The notes under the pieces: generated by a model | What the model was told of the DNA's origin: nothing | Databases searched by the model: none | The model's input: the letters and a program-made list of their open reading frames with translations, nothing else | Translations under genes and position numbers: made by a program | Source: Pseudomonas sp. ANT_H4 | Lineage (GTDB): Bacteria; Pseudomonadota; Gammaproteobacteria; Pseudomonadales; Pseudomonadaceae | NCBI RefSeq assembly: GCF_008369295.1 | Contig: NZ_VOBG01000001.1 | Span: forward strand, 186,001 to 250,000 | Direction of reading: 5' to 3' | Length of the DNA stretch: 64,000 nucleotides | Shown: positions 38,029 through 47,439 of the stretch, in pieces | Layout of the letters: each line of letters begins with the position of its first letter | Position numbering within the stretch: position 1 is the first letter of the stretch

Positions 38029-39420
38029 ATGAATCTGCCTCTGATTCTCAATTTACTGGTGTTTCTCGCCCTGTTGCTGGGCCTGGCACAAACCCGTCGC
38101 ACCCACTGGAGCCTGGCCAAAAAGGTCTTGCTCGCCCTAGTGCTCGGCGTGGTTTTCGGTGTGATCCTGCACACCATTTATGGTGCCGGTCACCCGGTGC
38201 TCAAGGCGTCGATCGGTTGGTTTGACCTGGTAGGCAATGGTTATGTGCAGTTGCTGCAGATGATCGTGATCCCGCTGGTGTTCGCCTCGATCCTCAGCGC
38301 CGTAGCGCGGCTGCACAACGCCACGGCCCTGGGCAAGATCAGCTTCCTGACCATCGGCACGCTGCTGTTCACCACGGCTATCGCGGCGCTGATCGGTATT
38401 GGCCTGACCAACCTCTTCGGCCTCACCGCCGAAGGCCTGGTTGCCGGCACCCAGGAAATGGCCCGCCTGCAAGTGATCCAGAGCGACTACGCCGGCAAGG
38501 TCGCCGACCTGAATGTGCCGCAACTGCTGCTGTCGTTCATCCCGCAAAACCCGTTTGCCGACCTGGCGCGAGCCAAGCCAACGTCGATTATCAGCGTGGT
38601 GATTTTCGCTGCATTCCTGGGGGTTGCCGCGCTGCAATTGCTCAAGGATGACGTGGCGAAAGGTCAGAAAGTGATCAACGCCATCGACACCCTGCAAGCC
38701 TGGGTGATGCGCCTGGTGCGCCTGGTGATGAAGCTGACCCCTTACGGCGTACTGGCGCTAATGACCAAGGTGGTCGCCAGCTCCAACCTGCAAGACATCG
38801 TCAAGCTGGGCAGTTTCGTGGCGGTGTCCTACCTGGCCCTGGGGCTGATGTTTGTGGTCCACGGCCTGCTGCTGTCCCTGTCCGGGATCAACCCGCTGCG
38901 GTTTTTCCGCAAGGTCTGGCCGGTGCTGACCTTTGCCTTCACTAGCCGCTCCAGCGCCGCAAGCATCCCGCTGAGCATTGAAGCGCAGACCCGCCGCCTG
39001 GGCATCCCGCAATCCATCGCCAGTTTTGCTGCCTCGTTTGGTGCGACCATCGGCCAGAACGGTTGCGCCGGCCTGTACCCGGCCATGTTGGCGGTAATGG
39101 TGGCGCCGACCGTGGGCATCAACCCGCTGGACCCGCTGTGGATTGCCACGCTGGTGGCGATTGTGACCTTGAGTTCGGCGGGCGTGGCCGGCGTGGGTGG
39201 CGGTGCGACGTTTGCCGCGCTAATCGTGCTACCAGCCATGGGCTTGCCGGTGTCACTGGTGGCGTTGCTGATTTCGGTTGAGCCATTGATCGACATGGGC
39301 CGTACGGCGTTGAACGTCAATGGTTCGATGACAGCGGGGGCAATTACCAGCCAGATCATGCAGCAGACCGATAAAGAGCTGCTCAATGCCGATAAGCATG
39401 CCGAGTTGGCGCAGGCTTAG
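38029..39420 (+). CDS. tcyP: L-cystine symporter (TcyP/DAACS family)
   Basis: A 463-residue dicarboxylate/amino acid:cation symporter with about eight hydrophobic helices and two re-entrant regions. The serine-rich HP1 loop reads [17 protein letters not shown] and the substrate-binding helix [35 protein letters not shown] is HP2. Length (463) and the HP1/HP2 sequences resemble the YdjN/TcyP cystine branch rather than GltP. It faces folA across a palindrome. Cystine specificity is inferred from similarity. Confidence 0.85.
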   Translation: MNLPLILNLLVFLALLLGLAQTRRTHWSLAKKVLLALVLGVVFGVILHTIYGAGHPVLKASIGWFDLVGNGYVQLLQMIVIPLVFASILSAVARLHNATALGKISFLTIGTLLFTTAIAALIGIGLTNLFGLTAEGLVAGTQEMARLQVIQSDYAGKVADLNVPQLLLSFIPQNPFADLARAKPTSIISVVIFAAFLGVAALQLLKDDVAKGQKVINAIDTLQAWVMRLVRLVMKLTPYGVLALMTKVVASSNLQDIVKLGSFVAVSYLALGLMFVVHGLLLSLSGINPLRFFRKVWPVLTFAFTSRSSAASIPLSIEAQTRRLGIPQSIASFAASFGATIGQNGCAGLYPAMLAVMVAPTVGINPLDPLWIATLVAIVTLSSAGVAGVGGGATFAALIVLPAMGLPVSLVALLISVEPLIDMGRTALNVNGSMTAGAITSQIMQQTDKELLNADKHAELAQA

Positions 39421-39440
39421 AATGAACCCTTAACCTGTCG

Positions 39441-39470
39441 AGATCGTTCCCGCGCGCGTGGGAACGATCT
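39441..39470. repeat. GTTCCC...GGGAAC palindrome between tcyP and folA
   Basis: Eleven-base arms AGATCGTTCCC / GGGAACGATCT around GCGCGCGT. It sits between two convergent genes, starting 20 bases after tcyP and ending 5 before the folA end. No T-tract follows, but the position suggests a role in stopping or protecting transcripts. A relative lies at 62591. Confidence 0.75.
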
Positions 39471-39474
39471 GTCG

Positions 39475-39987
39475 TCAGATCTTTTCCCAAACCTCAAAGT
39501 TGAACGCCGGCTTATCGCCTTCGGCCGGATTCTCGACATTCGATACCAGTTTCCACTGGTTCAAATCAAACTCGGGAAACCACGCATCCCCTTCAGGGCT
39601 CAACGCCACTCGCGTCAGATACAGGCGATCCGCCTGCGCAAGGCCCTGCGCATAAAGCTGCGCGCCACCGATCAGCATCAGCTCATCAACACCCTGCGCC
39701 AAAGCCCATTCTTCAGCTCGCGCCACCGCAGCATCAAGGGACGGATAAACTTGCGCACCTTCAAGCACCAGATCGGTCTGACGGCTGACCACGATATTCA
39801 AGCGACCCGGCAACGGCCGACCGAGGGAATCCCAGGTCTTGCGCCCCATGATGATCGGCTTGCCCAGCGTGGTGGCCTTGAAATACTTGAAATCCCCCGG
39901 CAAGTGCCAGGGCATGCTGTTGTCGACACCGATCACACGGTTTTCACCGAGAGCTGCGATCAGGCTTAAAGGGAGAGTTTTTTTCAT
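39475..39987 (-). CDS. folA: Dihydrofolate reductase
   Basis: Starting at ATG 39987 (MKKTLPLSLIAALG) gives 170 residues. Family features: ALGENRVIGVDNSMPWHLPGD near 11-31 including Trp of the active-site loop, FKATTLGKPIIMGRKTWDSLG and RLYLTRV. The frame extends 17 codons upstream without DHFR similarity. It regenerates tetrahydrofolate, which is consumed by thymidylate synthase encoded some 13 kb away. Divergent from the DUF2868 gene. Confidence 0.96.
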   Translation of the reverse strand: MKKTLPLSLIAALGENRVIGVDNSMPWHLPGDFKYFKATTLGKPIIMGRKTWDSLGRPLPGRLNIVVSRQTDLVLEGAQVYPSLDAAVARAEEWALAQGVDELMLIGGAQLYAQGLAQADRLYLTRVALSPEGDAWFPEFDLNQWKLVSNVENPAEGDKPAFNFEVWEKI

Positions 39988-40089
39988 GCTGGCGAGAATA
40001 CCAGAGGCACACGCCGACAAACGAGCGGCATACCCCAACCCACGCCACAGCGGTTATGCTCCAACCTCACTTGCACAACAGGACGGCGC

Positions 40090-41469
40090 GTGACTGCTCT
40101 GACTCCCCTGCACCAACTCTGGCTAACGGAAACCGTGCGCCTGCGTGAAGAACACGCGGGCCCTTTGGAAGACCAAGAAGCCAATCGCCTGGCCCGTAGC
40201 ACTGGCGGCGACTTGCCGACGCGCATTCAAAACCGCGCCCTGTGGCTGGCCGAACGTGATGGCCTGACCGCCGCCCTGCAGCATTGGCTGCAAGGCGCAC
40301 GGCTGGCGCTGATGGTATTGGCCGTGATCGCCATCATCAGCGGCGCCGGCCTGGCATTCGCCGCGCTGGGCAACGGCCTGACGCCGGTCAATGTGTTCTG
40401 GGCCCTGGGCAGCCTGCTGGGCTTGAACCTGATCCTGCTCTTGAGCTGGGCCTTGGGCCTGTTGTTTGCCGGCGAGCATGGTGCCAGCCTCGGGCGCCTG
40501 TGGTTGTGGCTCAGCGAAAAACTCGCCCGTGACGCCAAGGCCGCGCAACTGGCGCCGGCACTGTTGCTCCTGTTGCAGCGCAAGAAACTCAATCGCTGGG
40601 CAGTGGGAGTGCTGGTCAATGGCTTGTGGCTGCTGGCCCTGTTCAGCGCGCTGGTGATCCTGCTGACTTTGATGGCGACCCGGCGCTACGGTTTTGTCTG
40701 GGAAACCACTATTCTGCGGGCCGATACCTTTGTCAGCGTGACCCAAACCCTCGGCGCCCTGCCCGCACTGCTGGGTTTCAGCGTGCCCACCGTCGAGATG
40801 ATCCGCGCCAGCGGCGATTCGGCACTGAACATCGAAAGCGCCCGCCAAGCCTGGGCCGCCTGGCTGGTCGGCGTACTGCTGATCTACGGCATCCTGCCCC
40901 GACTGATCCTCGCATTGCTGTGCCTATGGCGCTGGAAACACGGACGCACCGCCTTGCGCCTGGACCTCAACCTGCCTGGCTACAGCCCATTGCGTGAGCG
41001 TTTGATGCCCAGCAGCGAGCGCCTTGGGGTCAACGACGCCGCGCCCGAACAGCTGCATCACGTGACCGGTGGCGTCAGCACCCTGGAAAGCGATGGCGCT
41101 CTGCTGGTGGCCATCGAGCTTGATGATCAACGCCCATGGCCGCCAAAACTGCCCGCCAACGTCAAGGACGCCGGCATCCTCGACAGCCGCGAATCGCGGC
41201 ACAAGCTGCTGGAGCAATTGACCCGTTTCCCGCCCGCGCGCCTGGCCATCGCCTGCGACCCGCGCCGTTCGCCAGATCGCGGCAGCCTGGCGCTGATCGC
41301 CGAACTGGCCCGCAGTGCCACGGCCACCCGTGTCTGGCTGCTACAAGCGCCGCCGGGCCAGGCCCTGGATGCTGAACGCCTTGGCGATTGGCATACAGCC
41401 TTGCAGCAGTTGCAATTGCCATTCGCCGACTGCGCGCCGCTCAATTGGCTGGAGACAGGTCATGACTAA
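40090..41469 (+). CDS. DUF2868 membrane protein (partner of the DUF3482 GTPase)
   Basis: A 459-residue inner-membrane protein with a GTG start. Predicted membrane helices are ~72-94, ~104-127, ~169-196 and ~255-280; the rest is soluble, with a C-terminal domain (~310-459) rich in LLVAIELDDQRPWP and LAIACDPRRSPDRGSLALIAEL. These blocks are the DUF2868 signature. Function is unknown. Its 3' end overlaps the next gene, a GTPase, by 8 bases; the two are found together and probably form one membrane complex. Confidence 0.82.
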   Translation: MTALTPLHQLWLTETVRLREEHAGPLEDQEANRLARSTGGDLPTRIQNRALWLAERDGLTAALQHWLQGARLALMVLAVIAIISGAGLAFAALGNGLTPVNVFWALGSLLGLNLILLLSWALGLLFAGEHGASLGRLWLWLSEKLARDAKAAQLAPALLLLLQRKKLNRWAVGVLVNGLWLLALFSALVILLTLMATRRYGFVWETTILRADTFVSVTQTLGALPALLGFSVPTVEMIRASGDSALNIESARQAWAAWLVGVLLIYGILPRLILALLCLWRWKHGRTALRLDLNLPGYSPLRERLMPSSERLGVNDAAPEQLHHVTGGVSTLESDGALLVAIELDDQRPWPPKLPANVKDAGILDSRESRHKLLEQLTRFPPARLAIACDPRRSPDRGSLALIAELARSATATRVWLLQAPPGQALDAERLGDWHTALQQLQLPFADCAPLNWLETGHD

Positions 41470-42835
41470 ACCGCTGAAACTTGCCGTGGTCGGCCACACC
41501 AATGTCGGCAAGACCTCGCTTCTGCGCACCCTGACTCGGGATGTGGGCTTTGGTGAAGTCTCCCATCGCCCGAGCACCACCCGCCATGTCGAAGGCGCGC
41601 GCCTGTCGGTGAACGGCGAAGCTCTGCTGGAGCTGTACGACACCCCCGGACTGGAAGATGCCATCGCCCTGCTCGACTACCTCGAACGTCTGGACCGCCC
41701 CGGCGAACGCCTCGACGGCCCGGCCAGACTGGCGCGCTTTCTGGACGGCAGCGAAGCCCGGCAGCGTTTCGAACAGGAAGCCAAGGTCCTGCGCCAGTTG
41801 CTGGCCTGCGACGCCGGGCTCTACGTAATCGACGCCCGCGAACCGGTGCTGGCCAAATACCGCGACGAACTGCAAGTGCTGGCCAGCTGCGGCAAACCGT
41901 TGTTGCCGGTGCTCAATTTTGTCAGCAGCGCTGAACACCGCGAGCCAGACTGGCGCGAAGCCCTGGCCCGCCTCGGCCTGCATGCGCTGGTGCGCTTCGA
42001 CAGCGTGGCGCCACCGGAAGACGGCGAGCGGCGACTGTATGAAAGCCTGGCCCTGTTGCTGGAGCATTCACGGCCACAACTGGAGCGGCTGATTATTGAT
42101 CAAGAGGCCCAGCGCCAGGCCCGTCAGCAAAGCGCCGCCCGGCTGATCGCCGAGCTGCTGATCGACTGCGCCGCCTGCCGGCGTAGCGTGGTCAGCGAGG
42201 CCGATATCGAACAGCAAGCCATCAGCGAACTGCGCAAAACCGTACGCCAGCGCGAACAACGTTGCGTAGAAGCCCTGCTCAAGCTGTTCGGCTTTCGCCC
42301 ACAAGATGCCGCCGCCAGTGATTTGCCGCTGCTGGATGGCCGCTGGGGCGACGACCTGTTCAACCCCGAAACGCTCAAGCAACTGGGTGTGCGGGTTGGC
42401 GGCGGTATCGCGGCCGGCGCGGCGGCGGGTGCGGGTGTGGATTTATTGGTCGGCGGCCTGACCCTTGGCGCTGCCGCCCTGGCCGGGGCCATCGCCGGTG
42501 GCGCGCTGCAAACCGCCCGCAGTTATGGCAGCCGCCTGCTGGGCAAGATCAAGGGCCAGCGTGAACTGACCGTCGATGACAGCGTGTTACGCCTGTTGGC
42601 CCTGCGCCAGCGGCAACTGCTCAAGGCCTTGAACCTGCGAGGCCATGCGGCCATGCACAGCATCAAGGTCGATACCCCCCAGGACAAGACCTGGCGCGAA
42701 GGCAAGTTACCTGAATCGCTGAACAAGGCCCGGGCCCATCCACAATGGTCGTCCCTCAACCCTCACGCAAAACTGAGCCAGGCCGAGCGCCAGGAACAGA
42801 TCGAAGCACTGGCCCTGCGTCTGGACGAAACCTAA
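41462..42835 (+). CDS. DUF3482-containing GTPase
   Basis: Starting at ATG 41462 gives 457 residues. The TrmE/Era-like GTPase domain has P-loop GHTNVGKTS (11-19), switch I threonines near 39-40 and G3 DTPG (60-63). Where a G4 NKxD motif is expected the sequence reads LPVLNFVSS (148-156), so guanine recognition may be altered. Residues 310-352 are a Gly/Ala-rich hydrophobic stretch that may insert into membranes, followed by a basic domain. Function unknown. Overlaps the DUF2868 gene upstream by 8 bases and the PhnZ-like gene end by 4 bases. Confidence 0.85.
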   Translation: MTKPLKLAVVGHTNVGKTSLLRTLTRDVGFGEVSHRPSTTRHVEGARLSVNGEALLELYDTPGLEDAIALLDYLERLDRPGERLDGPARLARFLDGSEARQRFEQEAKVLRQLLACDAGLYVIDAREPVLAKYRDELQVLASCGKPLLPVLNFVSSAEHREPDWREALARLGLHALVRFDSVAPPEDGERRLYESLALLLEHSRPQLERLIIDQEAQRQARQQSAARLIAELLIDCAACRRSVVSEADIEQQAISELRKTVRQREQRCVEALLKLFGFRPQDAAASDLPLLDGRWGDDLFNPETLKQLGVRVGGGIAAGAAAGAGVDLLVGGLTLGAAALAGAIAGGALQTARSYGSRLLGKIKGQRELTVDDSVLRLLALRQRQLLKALNLRGHAAMHSIKVDTPQDKTWREGKLPESLNKARAHPQWSSLNPHAKLSQAERQEQIEALALRLDET

Positions 42836-43386
42836 GCAGCCAACAAACGCTGGGCCTTGGCCTTCAAGAGGCCCAGGTCCAGCACCGGCACATGCATTTC
42901 CTTGGCCTGCTCATCCCAGTGGCGCATACGCAGACTCACGGCGCATAACGGGTCCTGCTCAAACGCCCGCGCTTCATCTGCCGTCATGACGCCACCCTGA
43001 TAACCCAGTGTGCGGCGGCTGGCTTCACTCAGGCGCGCGTAGTAATCCGGCTGGCTGAACGTCAGGTAGCGCTTGGCCTGGACGTGGTACTCCACCAGTT
43101 TCGCCATCCGCTCGCTGAAACCGGCCCGCCGCAAATAATCAGCCCCCAGCCGCTCATGACTGACCACGCCATAACCGCCCATGTTCTCGCCGCCATGGCC
43201 GCAAAGATGGCCGATGTCATGGAAAAACGCCGCCAACACCACCTCATCATCAAAACCTTCGGCCATGGCCAATTGCGCGGCCTGGGACATGTGCTCGATC
43301 TGCGACACCGGTTCGCCGATGTAATCGGCTGCGCCATGTTGCTCGTAAAGACCGAAGACTTCGGCGATGGCGTGTTCAAGCGTCAT
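42832..43386 (-). CDS. PhnZ-like HD-domain phosphonate oxygenase
   Basis: Starting at ATG 43386 (MTLEHAIAEVF) gives 184 residues. It belongs to the HD proteins of phosphonate operons. All positions known in PhnZ are conserved with an offset of two to three: Tyr22 and Glu25 (DYIGE), His32, His56-Asp57 and His60 (FFHDIGH), His77, His101 and Asp158, i.e. six diiron ligands, the gating Tyr/Glu and a phosphonate-binding His. PhnZ cleaves the C-P bond of 1-hydroxy-2-aminoethylphosphonate. The usual partner PhnY is not nearby. Overlaps the FAD oxidoreductase gene by 4 bases. Confidence 0.85.
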   Translation of the reverse strand: MTLEHAIAEVFGLYEQHGAADYIGEPVSQIEHMSQAAQLAMAEGFDDEVVLAAFFHDIGHLCGHGGENMGGYGVVSHERLGADYLRRAGFSERMAKLVEYHVQAKRYLTFSQPDYYARLSEASRRTLGYQGGVMTADEARAFEQDPLCAVSLRMRHWDEQAKEMHVPVLDLGLLKAKAQRLLAA

Positions 43387-44519
43387 GCAGCGTCTCCCCA
43401 CAGATCGGTGATATTGCCCTCGGCCATCGCCGGCCCCACGCTCATGCCCACGCCGGTGTGCATCAACGCCGCACTCACGCCCGGCGCCACCCGCAAGAAC
43501 GAAAACGGCCCTGGCCCGCGGGAACCATAAACGCCCTGCCAGCGTTCCAGCACCTGAATCTCACAGCCTAGCGTGTGCTCGGCCAGTTCGATCATCCAGT
43601 TATCCACCTGTTCGGCGTTGAATGGTGATGGATCACTACCGTAATGGTGAGAATCGCCGATGATCAGTTCACCATAAGGCGTCGGGCTGATCAGCAGATG
43701 GATGCCGTTTTCGTGCAGGTGTGGCGTGTCACGAAGGATTTGTGCCTGCACCGCCGCCGCTTCCGGCAGGTCAGCGAAGGCACCGTAATGCACGCAGCTC
43801 AGGCCGGTCAGCAGTGCGTGCTGCAGATTCAAATCTACCTGAGGCTTGACGCGCAGCATTTGCAGGCGGCAGGTTTGCAGATTGAGTTCGGCCATTTGCT
43901 CGGCCAGCAGGGTTTGGTAGTCATGACCGGAGCAGACGATGATCTGCTCACCGCGAAAAGTCCCGGCGGTGGTATGCACCTGACCAGGCTCGACGTCGCG
44001 TACCAGCGTGGAAAAGTGAAACTCCACCTTGAGTTCGCGACTCAGGTAGTTGATCAACGCCGGGATAGCTTCGCGCGAATACAGCTGCTGATCGTCCTGG
44101 CCAAGGAGCGCAGCGCGGTGATGGCGGAACTGGCCGCCATACAGATCACTCATCGCAGCGCCCTGTAGCAGCTCGACGCGGTAGCCATGCTCCCGGGCGC
44201 GGCCGGCGCAAAAAGCTTCCAGCAAATCTTCTTCCGCTTCGGTGCGGGCAAACAAGTAGGAGCCGTTGCGCTTGAGCTGGATGCCGGCCAACTGCGCCCA
44301 TTGACCCCAGATGTCACGGCTTTCCAGAGCCAGGTCGAGCATCGGCCCTGGCGGCTGGCCGGTGACCAGGGCCTGGCCGAAGTTGCGTACCGAGGCGCCC
44401 AAGGGCGTGGCGCTGCGCTCGAACACCTTGACCTTGAGGCCGCGTTTGGCTGCGGCGTAAGCGTGGGAAAGGCCGAGGATGCCGGCGCCGATGATCAGTA
44501 GATCGCTGTGGTGTGTCAT
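43383..44519 (-). CDS. Phosphonate-cluster FAD-dependent oxidoreductase (TIGR03364 type)
   Basis: Starting at ATG 44519 (MTHHSDLLIIGAG) gives 378 residues. It is a DAO-type flavoprotein with the motif IIGAGILGLSHAYAAAKRG (9-27) and a C-terminal flavin site (VYGSRGPGPFSF and MHTGVGMSVGPAMAEG). The family is syntenic with phosphonate genes; published members oxidise N-methyl-AEP or AEP to phosphonoacetaldehyde. Here it is coupled to the PhnZ-like gene. Its true substrate in this strain is inferred. Confidence 0.82.
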   Translation of the reverse strand: MTHHSDLLIIGAGILGLSHAYAAAKRGLKVKVFERSATPLGASVRNFGQALVTGQPPGPMLDLALESRDIWGQWAQLAGIQLKRNGSYLFARTEAEEDLLEAFCAGRAREHGYRVELLQGAAMSDLYGGQFRHHRAALLGQDDQQLYSREAIPALINYLSRELKVEFHFSTLVRDVEPGQVHTTAGTFRGEQIIVCSGHDYQTLLAEQMAELNLQTCRLQMLRVKPQVDLNLQHALLTGLSCVHYGAFADLPEAAAVQAQILRDTPHLHENGIHLLISPTPYGELIIGDSHHYGSDPSPFNAEQVDNWMIELAEHTLGCEIQVLERWQGVYGSRGPGPFSFLRVAPGVSAALMHTGVGMSVGPAMAEGNITDLWGDAA

Positions 44520-44546
44520 GAAGTGCTGTCCTGAATGTGAGACCGT

Positions 44547-44614
44547 CATCGCGGGCAAGCCCGGCTCCCACATTGGAATGCATTCCCCTGTGGGAGCCGG
44601 GCTTGCCCGCGATG
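44547..44614. repeat. REPIN (GTGGGAGCCGGGCTTGCCC family), perfect arms
   Basis: Two 26-base units, 44547-44572 and 44589-44614, are perfect inverted copies around a 16-base AT-rich spacer (TTGGAATGCATTCCCC). It lies inside the phosphonate cluster between the FAD oxidoreductase and the binding-protein gene and, once transcribed, would form a long hairpin that could uncouple expression of the two halves. Confidence 0.93.
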
Positions 44615-44638
44615 GGGCCATCAGCTCAAACCGAAAAA

Positions 44639-45664
44639 TTACTGCCCCGCCACCTTCTCCGACTTGCCGTCATAGCGCTTGCGCCACTCGGTCAGGATGT
44701 TGTCGCGGTTTTTCGAAGCCCAGGCGAAGTCGTTCTTGATCAGCCGCTGCTCATAGTCAGCCGGCAATTCGGTCTGCGGCTTGGCAATACCCGGCTGGGC
44801 GAGCACGGCGAAGTTCTCTTTATACAGGTCCATCGCGGCAGTGCTGGCAGAGAAGTCGGCGAGCTTCTTCGCCGCGTCCTCATGAGCGGTGCCCTTGATT
44901 ACGGCGGTGGCTTCGATGTCCCAACCCAGGCCCTCTTTGGGCAGCACGATGTCCAGCGGCGCGCCTTGGCGTTTCAACTGAACGGCTGGGTATTCGAAGG
45001 AAATCCCGATCGGGAACTCACCGGAAGCCGCCAGCTTGCACGGTTTGGAACCGGAGTGAACATACTGGCCGATGTTCTGGTGCAGGTCGTCCATGTACTG
45101 CCAACCCTGCTTCTCGCCGAAAGTCTGCAGCCAGGCGCTGACATCCAGGAAGCCCGTGCCGGACGACGCCGGGTTGGGCATGACAATCTTGCCCTTGTAC
45201 TCGGGCTTGGTCAGGTCTTGCCAACTGATCGGCTTGGTCAGGCCCTGCTTTTCAGCTTCGACAGTGTTGAAACAGATAGTCGCGGCCCACACGTCCATGC
45301 CGACCCAGGCCGGAGGGTTGGCGGCGTCACGGTAGTTCGCGCCGATCTTGCCCAGGTCTTTCGGGGCGTAGCTTTGCAGCATGCCTTGTTGGTCAAGAAT
45401 GGCCAGGCTGGACGCCGCCAAGCCCCAGACTGCGTCAGCCTGCGGGCGGGCTTTTTCAGCCAGCAGCTTGGCGGTGATGATCCCGGTGGAGTCGCGCACC
45501 CATTTTATTTCAATGTCTGGGTTGGCGGCTTCGAAGGCTTTTTTGTAGGTCTTCAGCTGCTCGGCTTCGAGGGCCGTGTAGACGGTCAACTCGGTTTTCG
45601 CAGCGAAGGCATTCAGACTGAACGCAGCGAGCACAGCAGCGGCTAACGCCAGGGGCTTGAACAT
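44639..45664 (-). CDS. phnS: 2-aminoethylphosphonate ABC transporter, substrate-binding protein
   Basis: A 341-residue periplasmic binding protein with a signal peptide (1-22, cut after AFA). The mature start TELTVYTALEAEQLKTYKKAFEA and blocks ASSGTGFLDVSAWLQTFGE and FEYPAVQL are those of the AEP-type (ferric-iron-like) binding proteins. It delivers 2-aminoethylphosphonate to the fused permease encoded 50 bases upstream. AEP as ligand is inferred from family and neighbours. Confidence 0.85.
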   Translation of the reverse strand: MFKPLALAAAVLAAFSLNAFAAKTELTVYTALEAEQLKTYKKAFEAANPDIEIKWVRDSTGIITAKLLAEKARPQADAVWGLAASSLAILDQQGMLQSYAPKDLGKIGANYRDAANPPAWVGMDVWAATICFNTVEAEKQGLTKPISWQDLTKPEYKGKIVMPNPASSGTGFLDVSAWLQTFGEKQGWQYMDDLHQNIGQYVHSGSKPCKLAASGEFPIGISFEYPAVQLKRQGAPLDIVLPKEGLGWDIEATAVIKGTAHEDAAKKLADFSASTAAMDLYKENFAVLAQPGIAKPQTELPADYEQRLIKNDFAWASKNRDNILTEWRKRYDGKSEKVAGQ

Positions 45665-45675
45665 GGTGCAGTTCC

Positions 45676-45705
45676 TTTTTAATGGGGACGTTTTTTAATG
45701 GGGAC
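45676..45705. repeat. Short tandem direct repeat upstream of the binding-protein gene
   Basis: The 14-base unit TTTTTAATGGGGAC occurs twice in tandem just before the substrate-binding protein start, reading on the plus strand. It could be a duplicated ribosome-binding-site region of the minus-strand transcript (GTCCCCATTAAAAA). Its role is unknown. Confidence 0.6.
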
Positions 45706-45713
45706 GGATTTAT

Positions 45714-47438
45714 TTATTGACCAGGCGCGGTTTGGCGCCAGGCCTGGGAGCGGCGCAACAAACCGCGTGAGGCCCACGCCAGCAGCAGCGATACGCCCGC
45801 CGAGGTGAACAGAATGAGCGTGGACATGGCCGCCGCACCGCCAACATTGCCGGCGTCGTCCATGTTCAGAACCGCCACCGCCGCGAGGATGGTGTTGGGG
45901 CTGTAGAGGAAGATCGCCGCCGAGACAGTGGTCATCGCCGAGACGAACAGGTAGCGCACGATGTCCAGTAACGCCGGCAGGCAAATCGGCACGGTGACCC
46001 GTAGGTAGTGGCGGTAAAGCGGCGCCTTGAGGGACAACGCGGCGGCTTCAAATTCCGCGTCTAGTTGGCGCAGGGCCGTGGTGGCGGTCATTTGTGCGGT
46101 GGTCAAGTAGTGAGCAATGGTGCACACCACCAGCAGGGTCATGGTCCCGTAGAACACATGCAGCGGGTTGCCGGGGAGGTTGAAAAAGAACACGTAGCCC
46201 AGGCCCAGCACCAGGCCCGGTACCGCCATCGGTACGAAACTGAGCATGCGCAATGCCAGGTTCAGGCCGCGTTGGCCGTGGGTCTTTTCCATCAGGTAGG
46301 CGCCGGTGAAGATCAGCACGCTGCCGATCAATGCCGTGCACAGGGCCATGGTCAAACTGTTGCGATAGGCCAGCCAGCCGCCGCCCGCCGTGTCGTTGAA
46401 CTGGTAATGGTTCAGCGACAGCGACAGGTTATAGGGCCAGAACTTCACCAGCGATGAATAGACCGCCATGCCGAACACCAGCAGCAACACCGTACAGATC
46501 AGCAGGACGATGGCCAGGTAACAGCCGTCCCGCAGCCGCGATGGCGCAGGTTGAAAGACCTGGGCGCGACCGCTCATGGAGTCACCATGACGACGGCGCA
46601 GCCAGGCATCAACGCCAAAGCTGAACAACGCTGGCAGCAGCAGCACCATGCCGATCAAGGCGCCACGGCCAAATTGTTGTTGGCCGACTACCGCTTTGTA
46701 AGCTTCCAACGCCAGCACTTGGTAGTCGCCGCCCACCACCACAGGCACGCCGAAGTCGGTGATGGTCAGGGTGAACACCAGGCAGAACGCGGCGAATACC
46801 GCCTGGCGCGTTGCCGGCCAAGTGATGCTACGAAAAGCTCGGGCGGGGCTTGCGCCCATGCTCGACGCGGCGTCGAACAGCCGCGCATCCGCCAGGGACA
46901 GCGCCGACAACAGGATCATCAGCGCATGGGGAAAGGTGTAGATGACCTCACCAATGACAATACCCCAGAAGCCGTAGATGTTGTCCGACAGCAACCCGCG
47001 CAACATTCCTTGGTTGCCGAATAGATAGACCAGTGCGATACCCGGCAGCATCGAAGGCGCCATCAGCGGCAGCAATGACATGCCTCGCCAGATGACCTTG
47101 CCGGGGATCAGTGTGCGTTGCAGCGCGTAGGCAAACAGGTAGGCCAGCGGTACGACGATGGCCGAGACACTGAGGGAAACCTTCAGGCTATTGCCCAGCA
47201 GCCAGTGGAAATTGTCACTGGTGAGCAACTCGCGCGCAGCCACCAGGCCACCGCCCTGCCCATCTTCAGCGCTGAAACCACGCCAAAAGATCGCCAGCAG
47301 CGGTAGCAACACCGCCACGCCCAGCAGGAGCAACAGCAGCAGCTTGCCGCCCAGTACGAAAATGCGGTCGCCGAGTTCGGCACGGGAAGCCTGACGAGCC
47401 ACGTTGTCGGGTACCGGCAAGGTCATGTCGGCAGCCAT
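45714..47438 (-). CDS. phnV: 2-aminoethylphosphonate ABC transporter, fused permease
   Basis: Starting at ATG 47438 (MAADMTLPVPDN) gives 574 residues. It has two permease halves, each with a membrane-spanning domain (~30-290 and ~320-560) and EAA-type loops (DAASSMGASPARAFRSITWP and LDAEFEAAALSLKAPLYRHYLRVTVP, both partly shown), so a single chain replaces a permease pair. The preceding gene ends one base before this start. The alternative start MTLPVP (47426) is possible. Confidence 0.87.
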   Translation of the reverse strand: MAADMTLPVPDNVARQASRAELGDRIFVLGGKLLLLLLLGVAVLLPLLAIFWRGFSAEDGQGGGLVAARELLTSDNFHWLLGNSLKVSLSVSAIVVPLAYLFAYALQRTLIPGKVIWRGMSLLPLMAPSMLPGIALVYLFGNQGMLRGLLSDNIYGFWGIVIGEVIYTFPHALMILLSALSLADARLFDAASSMGASPARAFRSITWPATRQAVFAAFCLVFTLTITDFGVPVVVGGDYQVLALEAYKAVVGQQQFGRGALIGMVLLLPALFSFGVDAWLRRRHGDSMSGRAQVFQPAPSRLRDGCYLAIVLLICTVLLLVFGMAVYSSLVKFWPYNLSLSLNHYQFNDTAGGGWLAYRNSLTMALCTALIGSVLIFTGAYLMEKTHGQRGLNLALRMLSFVPMAVPGLVLGLGYVFFFNLPGNPLHVFYGTMTLLVVCTIAHYLTTAQMTATTALRQLDAEFEAAALSLKAPLYRHYLRVTVPICLPALLDIVRYLFVSAMTTVSAAIFLYSPNTILAAVAVLNMDDAGNVGGAAAMSTLILFTSAGVSLLLAWASRGLLRRSQAWRQTAPGQ

Positions 47439-47439
47439 C

